Origin: Lumnitzera littorea
Lineage: Eukaryota > Streptophyta > Magnoliopsida > Myrtales > Combretaceae
DNA: 64,000 nt
NCBI GenBank assembly: GCA_024138015.1
Contig: JAMXBB010000009.1
Span: 9,667,661 to 9,731,660 of the forward strand
Reading direction: 5' to 3'
This document shows, one piece after another, positions 50,863-61,508 of the stretch. A model generated the notes under the pieces. The model had not been told where the DNA came from, searched no databases, and saw nothing but the letters and a program-made list of their open reading frames with translations. A program made the translations under genes and the position numbers. Each line of letters starts with the position of its first letter. Positions within the stretch are counted from its first letter, which is position 1.

Positions 50863-53744
50863 TGTTACACCCTAAAGTTACAAAGTCGCAACAGTTCCGC
50901 CGTATAAATCATTCTATGATAGTAATTGGCTTCACAGTGCTTACCATAGACATGATTTACACAAGGCGTCGACGACTCCTTACTTTGAAGTAAATAGTCC
51001 AATTAAGAATTTAGCTAAAGTTATTGTAATTATCAAGAACTTTAAGTCAACATATATAATTATACATACATTCCACAAAATTCCTAAGAAATTCTACATT
51101 AAATGTAATAGTTAGCTAATTTACATATCAAATATCAGTCTTTTAGTCTTAAAGATACTAATAAGACCCTAGATATACATTAACTATTAGGCAAATTGAT
51201 CTTCACACCCTCAGTCTTCAATAAAGAACTAACCTCCGGATAGTTATAGGGCGGTATATTAGTTAGAATACTTAGAAATCAGGACTTGCAAAAGAGTCTA
51301 TATGAGTATGAGCAACTACAGCTCAGTAAGTTAAATCGAAGACTCATGGATGTATACACACACAAACAAGATTATTAAGTAATTATTTTCATGCAATGTA
51401 ACAAGTAAGTGTCATCATACAACGTAGTTTGGTTTGTTACAAAATCAGAGTAATTTCACTCTCTCTAATCCGGGTTGAGGAGTTTTCATGTTACGCAACA
51501 GTTCACAACTAAACCTAGGTTTGTACAATGGAGACATTGCTCCTCTTAAGACTATCCTTCGAACCAATGCTCTCATCCTTACCGCGACCTTCTCTCCTGT
51601 CACTTAGTTTGGCTAAGGATGAGAAAAAGACTAATTTACTATCCAACGCTATCTTTTTCGAAGGTATCGGTGTTTGGTTGGAGAATCCTAATAATCCCTC
51701 AAATGGTTACAATGCATTACAATTTAGGGTATTAGGGTCGATTAGGATTAGGTTTAATTTAGGGTGTTCAGACAATTTTACACCAATCCATTCATAATAA
51801 ACAATCAATCACAACATAAATTCTAACATGAAGTCAGATACATAATCACATGTATAAAATTACTTACAATCACAATTATACACAATCCTAAGTCTTCGAA
51901 TACTCTAAAATAGTACTCCAAATACAGCGAAGTAATAAACCCAACTTACTTGGAATTCTCGGTCGCCTAATCACTTAAATGTAGGTTGATTCGTCTCCGG
52001 GTATCCTATAACACAAATACATTTTTTTAGTACTTATATTTTGATGATACATATTCTAAATTATAATTTAACTCACTTCTCTATATATACCTATTATTTA
52101 CTAATGATTCACTTTACCTCAGCTCGAGGTTCAGTTTCTGAATTAGACTTTAGTTTTGGTTCTAAATTGTTTTTAACTATGAGGAATCCTAAATATGCTG
52201 GAATCCTAATGTGAAATTAATCACATTAAGCTCAACTATTCTAAAAATCATATTTGGTCTTAATTTAATATTCTAACTTATTTAGTACACTCTAATCTTA
52301 ATTGGGGTGCTTGATTTATTTCCGATGTAAGAAAATCTTATATTTTTGATCCAGTTATTTAAAATTAATTTTTATTAAAATTCGAACTTCACATATTCCT
52401 AAATTTCTTGCAATTACCACATAATTCCCATATTAAATACAATTAACACTCTAAAGACTAGGATTAGGTTTCCACATAAGAGATTAACATTCTTAAACAT
52501 CAAATTACCTTCTAAATCAGTAATTAATCATTTAATTAAGTTAAAATTACCCATTTTCTTCATCATTTTAGGACTAAAAAAATTACTTAAAATTTTTGAA
52601 AATAAATTTTAGAAAAATGGCTTCATAGCACTATTCTATATCACTTAAGCATTCTACAGAAAAAAAATTAAGCTCTAAACTATATTCCTAAGTCTATTTA
52701 TTTCTAATTCTAATCACACTTGGTTTTGTCCAATTTCTTAAGAAACCCTATATTTATAGACACGATTAAACTTAATCACTATTTTTCCCTTAATCTACAT
52801 ACAATAAAATATTAGAATAATAAATTTCATAATTTTCTAAGCATAATAAATAATTTTAAGGAATTTTGAAAAATCGGAGGAGATGTGAAACTCACCTAGT
52901 TCAAAAGCTATTTGGCCTCTAACACCAGTCTAGGTGTGTTGGCTAGTCCAGGAGGTGGGTTTGGAGTGGGGTAGTGGTGGTGGTTCGGTTCCAGGTGGTG
53001 GTGATGTGTGAGTTCGGCCTACTTGTATGATCTGCACAAATTTGAGACAAAATTCTAAAACCCTAATTTCAATTCTCTCAATTTTCTCCAGTTCTTAATT
53101 GACCAAATGAGCTTTGTAATTTTTCTTGCTATTTATAGGGCTTTGTAGGAGTTATTGTGCATTAATTAAGACAAGACAAAGGCTTATCCTCTTCCATTTT
53201 TTTCCTTTTAAGTGTTTAATTCTAATTAGCCAAAATTTGTTCTTTAATTCCTGACTTACCACGACTAAATCTGAATCATTCCTTATTCCTCTGATTTTTT
53301 TTTATTTTTCCTTAATTATTTTATAATTTTCTTTAATTATTTAATTAGTTTTTAGCTAATTTCAAGCAACTTAGGTAATTTCGCGCATTTTTACTTACAC
53401 GTAAATACATGTGAAAGTAAACACTTCTAAATATTATTTAGGTCATTTTATAATTTTTAGTATACATATAATTTATCTCAAACGATTTATTAGTTTTCGA
53501 AATATATTTTATGTACTTTCAATGCATTTCGATAAATAACAAGTAATATACTTAAAATTTGAAAATTTTATAGTCTCTTATTTTATTACTTATGTTTTTA
53601 AATTCAAGTTTACAAGGTCATTTTTACTAAGATTTATAACTATAACCTATAATTTAGGCTTAATTGGATTGTTTAATCGATCACCTTAAACTTTGTGTAC
53701 TAAGTTCAATTTTACAGTCACTTAGCTTATCTTTATGGCTTATA
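50863..53744. mobile_element. Solo LTR, copy D (2.88 kb)
   Basis: Starts TGTTACACCCTAAAG, ends GGCTTATA, and has 5 bp flanks CTCCG (50858-50862) and CTCGG (53745-53749), one mismatch. Colinear with copy B throughout. It sits inside the antisense frame of the Tat element, so it is younger than that element's insertion or arrived inside a copy of it. Confidence 0.87.
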
Positions 53745-54974
53745 CTCGGCTTTGATCTTACCGCCTTTCCTGTTGGCCTGTCTACTTTGGTTCACACTTG
53801 GCATTGACTTATCAGGTTGTCCACAAATGGACAAGGCATCCTGGGGGCTAAATTTTTGCTTGCAAGAATGCTAATCTAAAGTTAGGAAAAGAAAATAAGG
53901 ACAAATCAAAAGAAACTACCATTATTATTTGCAAGACACCGTTGTGACCAACATGACTAGGGAGGTCTTCCTATCCTATGGGCGTTGGATGAATCACCTC
54001 GACACTAGCATAACTAACAGGCACATAGGAACAAACTTGTACCTTTAACCCACTTCTTCATCACAACCTTCTTCATGCTGGGGAAGAGCTCAGAGATCGG
54101 GTGCCGGAAATAACTCTCTACAGTCTCCATAACGTTGATCTCTTGGCCACCTTTCAATGCCATGAAAGCCAAGATCTCCCAGACGGCCTTAGTGTCGCTG
54201 GGACCAAGCCTCTGCTTACCTCCAGTACGGACCATCCTGGTCTACCAGGTCTAAAAATCGACCTCTTTAGGCAGTTCCACCACTACATACTCATCTTGCC
54301 AACCTTTAATTGAATCCACAAGGTAGTAGAACAGCTTCTTCCTTGGGAGTGACTAGAGGTAAGGCTACTCCCCAATGCTTTTCCACATGTAGAAGTGATA
54401 GAAGAGCTCGGGAGTAGCACTTACCACTAGGTATTCACAGAGCGCCTGGAAAGCTTTCAGTACCCTTCACCCATTGGAAGGGACCTATAACAGACTGCAG
54501 TAGTGATAGTTGAAGAACTCTTTCTCAAAACAACTTAGAGGGAGGCATTGCCAAACTTCAGGCACTTCTCAAAGATTGCGAAGCGCCTCCCTGATAGCAA
54601 GGCCACTTGTTCACCCTTGCTCGACAACTTAATATGCTACCCAAGAATTGCCTCACAAGAAAGTTACCGATGACTTAGTTGGGGGTAGATTGCCTACTTT
54701 TGCTTACACGACCGTTAAGCCCCTTACCAATATTAAGAGCGTTAAATAAGTCCTTCATAGGAGGCAGGAGAATGTTCACATATATGTTCGTAGAGATAAC
54801 ATTGATAATTTTGGCCTTATCTAGCGCCTCCACGGCCATCCTCATAGGTTGGTCGAGTTGTGTTAGTAATGAAACCTTGCCCTTCTATGCCTGAGGGGGA
54901 TCACTCCTTGTAGAGCTGGAGTTAGAAGTAAGCAACAGTGAAGAGGAGTTAGCTTCACTTCTGTTAGTCGACAT
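53745..54974 (-). pseudogene. Antisense frame of the Tat element, N-terminal part
   Basis: ATG at 54974 opens MSTNRSEANSSSLLLTS; after TAG (near 54893) the frame continues into sequence typical of the putative gypsy-type transposase domain. 54235-54014 reads GGKQRLGPSDTKAVWEILAF, ETVESYFRHPISELFP. Role in the element unknown. Broken by stops; the coil half lies beyond the solo LTR. Confidence 0.7.
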
Positions 54975-55696
54975 GATTAGCTGACTTGAAACTTTTGAAA
55001 AAGCTTTGAAGTTTGGAATACGAATGTAGAAATTGCAACAATTAAGCGAAAAGATTGCAGAAAGGTAGTCTCTCTTTGCGATCCCCCTATTTATAAGAAA
55101 ATCACCTGGGAAGTTGTACAGGCGATTACAGGGATACGTATAAGTACGCATCCCTTGGAACGCTGCTTAGTAGACATATGGAAAGCATTTTTATTGGATG
55201 GTCACCTTTAAATGACAGAAGGCATGTAGCTGTACATTAGGCTGTTGTAGCATGACACCTATCATGTTGCATTTAATTTATGGATTACAAGTGGGCAAAA
55301 GTTGCATTTTGAAAAAGTTCCTTCAATAGGAAGCTTCTTTAAGACCCATTCGACCTCCACCTAGTCGGCATTACAAAGTCATGACGCATCTATGTCTGTT
55401 TGGCCCCTATTAGACCTTGTTCCAATATGCCGATCTATAGCGTATGAGCACTTGACCACCCCTGTTCACCTAGCATCGAACGTTCTCAGACGGGCAATCT
55501 ACTGCTTCGGACGACTTCCCGCCTTAGACCTCGCCACCTTAGATCATCCATCATGCCAGATCTATAATCTCATCACATTGGTACTCGTGGCATTAGATCA
55601 AACTTTCAGGAGTCGGATTGGTCATGCCTAAGCGGTCCATATATTCCTTCTCCTTACCTCTTCCTCGGCAATGATACTGAAGGGGAGGGTAAGTAT

Positions 55697-56206
55697 TGAC
55701 AGAGCACTTTAGGCATGGACCTCTTATGCCCAACCAAATTTGCCAAGCCTTACTACCCTAGGCTCACCTCCGTAGGCCTCAGGCTTAAGCCCGAATTGCC
55801 CAGGCCTAAGCCCGAATCGCCTAGGCCTATGAAGCACTGCAATGGCCATGATCCACAAGATAAGGATAAAATGACTACATCTTGAATATTAGGGATACGT
55901 CGGGCATGACAGCTCCACTCTTCACACTTTCGGGAGAAAATCTCTCTCACCAATTGATCTCTAATTACCGACTCCACTTCGCTATAAATGCCAGGCCACT
56001 ATTCAATGATAACCTTCTTTACATACTCTACATTTTAAGTACGTGTATTACCAATGCGTATTCTACACTCATAAAAGCTCGCTATTAGCTTAAGTATCGG
56101 AGTAGTCATACCGAAAAACCTCCTAATGTCCCCTTACTATGTATTATTTTACAAACCCAATATGCACAAACCTCAATCGACTACCGGTAAGAATTGAGAA
56201 ACGACA
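55697..56206 (+). repeat. 3' LTR of the Tat element
   Basis: Pairs with 40125-40573. The polypurine tract GAAGGGGAGGGTAAG lies at 55679-55693, just before its TGACAG start. It includes a short duplicated CCTAAGCCCGAATCGCC-type segment and about 41 bp absent from the 5' copy. Confidence 0.9.
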
Positions 56207-56381
56207 AAAAATATTTTCATTTTTCTAGTGTTTTATTCTTTCTAAACATAAAGATTTATGTAAACAACAATAAGACATTAATAAGATGGAAAAACAAATG
56301 AATCTAATAGAGTCTAAATCAAACCACACCAAAATAAAAAGAATGGAAAAAAAATTGACTTGTTTGGGGAGTCATTGTCTC

Positions 56382-56402
56382 TTTTTTTTTTTTTTTTTTT
56401 TT
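56382..56402. repeat. Poly-T tract
   Basis: 21 consecutive T, about 175 bp to the right of the Tat element, within otherwise unassigned sequence (56207-56724). Confidence 0.9.
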
Positions 56403-56724
56403 GGGTAAGTGTTTGTGGAGTCACATATTACTGATTTTATTTTGGTTAAATGATTCTATGTTGTTCTCGTTGATTTAAGTTATTCTATCCTTAAAAACTC
56501 TAAGATTTGCACTTATTGATATAGAGTTGTATATTAAATGGATGAAAAGTACTCGCGCGCATTATTTAGTTAATGGCCGTCGTCTTCGCCTATACATTTT
56601 GTTCCTTAAATTTTATTAAATATAACTTCTGCTCTATCAAAAAAATCAAAGAAAGAAAATTCGCAGTGAATAACTAAAATTTCAATGGTTATTTGTATCT
56701 GGATTCTGTCGTCGCTTTATGCTA

Positions 56725-56918
56725 TAGAGACAGTTGGTTAGGTCTAGTGTGGATAATACATGGATGGTAGTTGGGCTCTCCTTTGGGATCGTTGGAGAAA
56801 AATATCAAGTCGGCCCTTGCGAGTAGCATGACGTACTATTTTCCTTGAACCCTTTGACCCAAATGTATCGACCCATTGTTCCTACCTCGTAAGAACTACG
56901 AGATCACCCAAGGGCGTA
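56725..56918. pseudogene. Plastid DNA fragment: rps12 to trnV-GAC spacer
   Basis: CAGTTGGTTAGGTCTAGTGT, ACATGGATGGTAGTTGG, AAGTCGGCCCTTGCGA, AACCCTTTGA and AAGAACTACGAGATCACCC follow, in order, the inverted-repeat spacer upstream of plastid trnV-GAC as I remember it. It differs by many substitutions and small deletions, so it is an old nuclear copy. Confidence 0.75.
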
Positions 56919-57105
56919 ACTGGTTATTTGAAATTCGAAAAAATGTTAAATAACTCGATATTTCTTCCAAGCTAATTCGGCAAGTGATTCCGCAAACCTT
57001 CTTTGAAATCATAATTACTCGCAGTCATAAATTTATGAAAATTACTTTACAAGCTTATTACTTTTCAAAGCTATGAAGAAATAGAAGGTTGAAATAAAAC
57101 GCTTG

Positions 57106-57143
<38 letters not shown>

Positions 57144-58539
57144 TAATTTTTCGGAACTAAAAACGTAAAATAATCGTCTCTACCTAACAACAGAGAATAA
57201 TTCCAATTAAGTCTTTAGTTCTATTTCTGTCTTTTCTAGATCCACCCTTTTTACTCTTGTTCCTATTTGCATTATTATCTTTAGGGCGAAAAAAGATTCA
57301 ACGATGTTAATACTCACGTGAATTGATGGGTGACATGATAGTACTATTATCTAGTAAAACCTTTAGGTAATTTTTATCTCGGTTTTTTCTTTTTTAAAAA
57401 AATATCTTTAAGTTACAGTACTCTCTGAGGGAATTATGGATGACGGATCATTATTTGTAAATTTTGTTGATTTTTTTCTTTTTCTAGTGCTATAATTGTT
57501 AAGAAAAAGATACGTGGCCTATAGCATGATGTTTTTAGGAATATTGTATAAATGTTCTTATAGACTTTACGGGATTCTTGAGGTTAAATACGGCCTAACA
57601 TGCTACCATAATTTATAATTAAACAAAAAGCGAGATTGCATTATCTATGCATCATGCATTATTGCACTAATTGACGATGATGTCTTTGGAGATGCGAAAT
57701 GTGGAAACATATATTTTTGTCGCTATAGGAAAGATTCACGTTCCAGTTTAAGATGAGCAGTATACTATTATAGATGGATATAAATGCTACTTATTCGAGC
57801 TTGGTTTGAATGACTTTTAAAGTTGGTTTGATAAAGGTCAAGGTGAGCTCTAACTTTAACTTCTTTACTAATTGTATAGGACTAAATTTAAATTTAAATT
57901 TCAAGTCTAAATAATTAAGTAGATTTGACTTTCTAGAATAAATTGATATAGCCCAATAAGTCAAGTCATATATATTTGGGATAATTACAGGAAATTTTGC
58001 ATAATAAGCTTAGAATGTAGCCCATTAGATTAGTCTACTTGATCCAACATTTTTTTATTTAACTCACACTAGAGAATAAAGTTTTTATTAGCTTGAACCC
58101 ATAAAAGGAGTCTTACTTGAAATCCATTAAACAATAAAAAAAAAAAACAAAAGGATTTAATTCTGGTCATTGATCACTATGATTTGGGATTAGCATTTAT
58201 GTTTTATAAATACCCCTTTTCTTCCCTCATTTTGATAAAAAAAGCTTTAACTAATGCTATTACTCTATCGATTCCCACTCAAACAAATTAGATATATTTC
58301 GTTAAAAAATATGCATCTCATTCTTTCTCAATTATGGAGTTTGTTATCATTATGCACCTCCATCTATCACCGTACGTGTTAGAACCTTTGCAAGATTACC
58401 TATTCATTTTTCTTATTCTAACTTACTTGATCATCCACTATGTGTAATTCAAGTCATTTTCCTAATTACTTGTAGTGCAACTGGACATGCGGTAGCATAC
58501 AACCCTCACATTCGAACCCTTACACCCACAATAGTTTAT
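56919..58539. other. AT-rich intergenic DNA with a (TA)n run
   Basis: A TA dinucleotide microsatellite at about 57107-57137. No coding family was recognised. 57790-57960 has GAGCTTGGTTTGAATG-like wording resembling the dispersed repeat at 26465. Confidence 0.4.
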
Positions 58540-58815
58540 TGAGTCATACTCAAGTTTCACAATCTTTAGCTTGGTTAACTCATGAGCCTAATCGAACTTA
58601 AATGTTAGTTGAGTTCAATCAAGTTTGAATGTTATATTATTTTGAATTGAAGATAAGGATTTTTTTTTTTTTGAGAAGGTGAACCTAAACAAAACTTAAC
58701 TAAATCTAACTTGAGCTTATTAAGTGTTATTTTAAGTTAAACTTGAGTTTTGAAATTTTGAATTAGGTTCAAATTCTAGTTTATCATTGTATTGCCTCAA
58801 TTTGACTTGTTTACC
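58540..58815. repeat. Second copy of the dispersed repeat seen at 26465-26895
   Basis: Shares GAGCTTATTAAGTGTTATTTTA with GAGCTTATTGAGTATCACTTTA, and CATTGTATTG near the right end of both. Diverged. Confidence 0.55.
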
Positions 58816-58867
58816 TAACTTTACTAAGATACCAACAAGTAAAGAACTTCTCCATATAAAATACATT

Positions 58868-59842
58868 GGGGTAATATCATAGTTTGTACCTGAACTCTAT
58901 AAAATTTCTCAATTATACACCTAAACTTTTGGGTTGTATTAAAATATACTCAATTGAAGTTTTCAATGTTTTAATATATACCTATGTTAACTTCTCTTAA
59001 CATCGTTAATTTAGTAGACTATACGAGCTAATCATATAACGACATGTGTTTATTTTAATTTTGAATTTCCAAATAATATTTCTCCTTTTTCACTTATCCA
59101 TCTACGTAATAAAAGAAAAAAAAAATATACATCAATAAATTCAGAATAATCAGATACATTACAGCAAATTAAAATAGGAAAAGCTATATGGTCTTCCTCT
59201 TCCTTGTATGTCTCTTCTCTGAATCCATATTATAACTTTCAACTTTGTTAATAGAAAAGTTGGATAGATCACAGCCAAGATTTGAAACAAGATAGAGCCA
59301 TAAGAGAGATAAAAACTATACCTTTTATAATTGCTCTATGGTCCAGTCTTACTTTCTCCATTGTTAAAAAATTTTAAGTGTGAGACAGATTTTCTAAGGT
59401 TTCGATTTAACTATACCTTTTATCATTGCTCCATGGTTCGGTCTTACCTTCTCCATCACTAAAAAATTTCAAGTGTAAGATGGATTTTCTAGAGTTTCGA
59501 TTTTTTGTGTTTTACTTAGGGTTTCAATTTTTTATTTCTAAGGTTTCAATTAGGGTTAGGCAAATTTATTGAGGGATTTACCTGTGTTTTATGCCTTTCT
59601 TACATGGATGTGTGATTGAGAAAGGGAAAACATGGCTTGGAAATAAAATAAATAAATAAAACACGTGTTATCAAACTATTAGGTGGTAGTGCTGATTTTG
59701 TTGACAAAGTTAAAGTTGGATAACGGAGGAATAGATGCTAACAACAAAACTTTCAATTGGGTATATTTTAATACAATCTGAAAGTTTAAGTGTATAATTA
59801 AAAAAATTTATAAAGTTTAGGTACAAAGAGTGACATTGCCTC
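58868..59842. mobile_element. Non-autonomous Mutator-like element with 9 bp target duplication
   Basis: Flanked by perfect AAATACATT repeats (58859-58867 and 59843-59851). The ends are inverted: GGGGTAATATCA against GAGGCAATGTCA, and the similarity continues inward for about 200 bp on each side (58868-59065 and 59645-59842; e.g. TTGTACCTGAACTCTATAAA against TTGTACCTAAACTTTATAAA). A 9 bp duplication and long inverted ends are typical of MULEs. The interior has no transposase and a 95 bp tandem duplication (59314, 59409). Confidence 0.9.
59314..59503. repeat. 95 bp tandem duplication inside the Mutator-like element
   Basis: AACTATACCTTTTATAATTG at 59314 and AACTATACCTTTTATCATTG at 59409 start two similar units ending in GTTTCGATTT. 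Confidence 0.88.
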
Positions 59843-59851
59843 AAATACATT

Positions 59852-61082
59852 TGAGAATGTAATTAAGTTTATATCTTGCAATAGATAGATATGAAAAGGA
59901 ATAGGAAGGGGCTAAACCTCCAAATGTATTTTGTGTTGTTTATTAACAATATATTCAAAAACTTATTAAATTATGTAATTAAAAATATAATTATGGTAAA
60001 CATATGCCTCAAAATGGTCATTTTAATTAGTGAAAGAAGCATTATTTTTTCGTAAAAAATTACGAAACATCTAACAAATATTTTTATAGATAAATTATAT
60101 GGATACCTCCTAAAACTTTTTAAATTGTAGGAACTCTTTACATTTTCAAAAGTTAGTATCCAAATCCTTTAGAACAGCTGTTGAAGCCACTTTTTTTGAT
60201 GTGTTGGCTGCCATAATATACAAATAAATTTAATTAATAAATGTTAAAAGTACAAAAAAATTCGTAAAATCATTGAGCGGTGGGAGTCTTCATACAAAAG
60301 AAGGCACCCAGCAAATGTCAGATTTCAGATTTGATATATTGTCTCGCTGAGCTGTCCATCCAAAAACCGTTCATTTGAACGAAAGGAAAGAAGGCAACTC
60401 CGTCCGCGTGGAAGATGAACGGTCGCTGATAGAGGGCTTTGATAAAGCATACCATTAGCGCTCGACCATTGAGAAATGATGAATGTGCCGATAACATTTG
60501 CGGAAATCATGAGCGTAACGCAATACCGATTGATTACTGTGGCTATGTTTTTGACACACACGTATAAAGTTTTACTTTTTTTTCCACATATTAATTAAAA
60601 TAACAATTTCATAGAGTTCGATTAAACTTTCGATCGTACTTATCGTTTTTTTTGTCGATCATTTGATAGCTTTTCTCCTCCACTTTAAGGTGACAGTTGT
60701 ATATAAATCCTTATTTAAGAGATAGTGTTCGCTTAATAGCCTATTTCATCATTTGATATTACTTATCTTTATTGAAGAGATATATCTTATATCAAAGAAG
60801 CCCATGCTTCTTTTATTGAAATAAAAGAAAGAAACAGTAAAGGTCCATAATTTAGATGATATAAGTATTAGTAATCATAAATAGATTACCAATTAGGTTT
60901 TATGACATAGAATAGTATTATTGTGATAGAATAAGTGTGAGAAATTATTGATATCTTGAATAGATATATATGGATTAATTAGATATACATGAATAAAATT
61001 GAAAAATACTACAAAAAGTTATGTAAGGACATCTTGTATTACTAAATAGAGCACTTACTCAATATAGATTAGACATACAAGC
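59852..61082. other. Unassigned stretch with a GC-richer patch
   Basis: 60285-60570 is clearly GC-richer than its surroundings and holds a 78-codon minus frame (60561-60325) without recognisable motif. An organellar or old exon origin is possible, but nothing could be matched. The remainder is AT-rich. Confidence 0.35.
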
Positions 61083-61188
61083 ATTCCAACACATACGGTT
61101 GTCCATGACCTAGTAGAAAATTTAGTAACTACTATAGGTCCTGCTTCCTCAAGCTGAACTCCAGGTTGAAGAGTTACTCGGAATGCTG
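61083..61188 (-). pseudogene. rbcL: Plastid rbcL fragment
   Basis: On the minus strand the segment follows rbcL around the FRVTPQPGVPPEEAG and WTTVWTD regions: AGCATTCCGAGTAACTCTTC, CTGGAGTT, then CATGGACAACCGT. Highly mutated and only about 100 bp. Nuclear copy of plastid DNA. Confidence 0.8.
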
Positions 61189-61321
61189 TCAATTGTGTTG
61201 TGATTGCAATGAAATCTTTTATAATTTCGAATTAGCAACTGTTTTTTTCCTTTTTATTTTTTTTTTTTGCTTCTTTCGAAAAATAGAAAAGTTTGTTAAA
61301 TCAAAAACTCAAAGAAAGTAC

Positions 61322-61508
61322 ATAGCCAAGGGTAAAGTTGTTCGAGCAAGGATTATTTTAGAATGTACCAATTGTAGTTGAAATGGTCCAGATAAAGAAT
61401 CAATGGGGATTTCCAAATATATTATGCAAAAGAATCGGCACGATTCGGTTGAAAATGAGAAAATTTTGTCCTTATTGTTATAAACATACAATTCACGAGG
61501 AAATATTT
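61322..61508 (+). pseudogene. rpl33: Plastid ribosomal protein L33 pseudogene
   Basis: Reads IAKGKVVRARIILECTNCS*, then NGPDKESMGISKYIMQKNRH, then after a frameshift RKFCPYCYKHTIHEEI. The family has AKGKDVR, ILECTSCVRN, YITQKNRH and KFCPYCYKHTIHGEI, including both CxxC zinc pairs. The start is ATA instead of ATG, and TGA replaces the Arg codon (CGA). Nuclear relic, not expressed as L33. Confidence 0.9.

Larger units (their letters stand above)
40125..56206 (+). mobile_element. Ty3/gypsy Tat-lineage LTR retrotransposon, decayed, with nested LTRs
   Basis: LTRs of 449 bp (40125-40573) and 510 bp (55697-56206) both start TGACAG and end ACGACA. A purine tract precedes the 3' LTR, and AAAAATAT flanks both sides (a target duplication blurred by an A run). 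Order inside: gag, aspartic protease, RT, RNase H, second archaeal-type RNase H, integrase on +; 89 bp tandem repeats; then a long antisense frame. Dual RNase H plus a 3' antisense frame is the known layout of the Tat lineage. Removing the two inserted LTRs leaves about 10.6 kb. All frames are broken and key catalytic residues changed, so it cannot move by itself. Confidence 0.9.

Noticed and set aside
46656..53744. LTR copies C and D as the two ends of one nested element with 49227-50862 as its interior
   Set aside because: The sequence between them is the antisense frame of the Tat element, D has its own 5 bp duplication, and C is truncated and inverted at its left end.
58868..59842. Pack-MULE capturing a host gene
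   Set aside because: The interior is AT-rich with a tandem duplication; no exon or protein homology was seen.
60325..60561. 78-codon minus frame as a gene
   Set aside because: No recognisable domain, no start context and no neighbouring exons found; kept only as an odd-composition patch.
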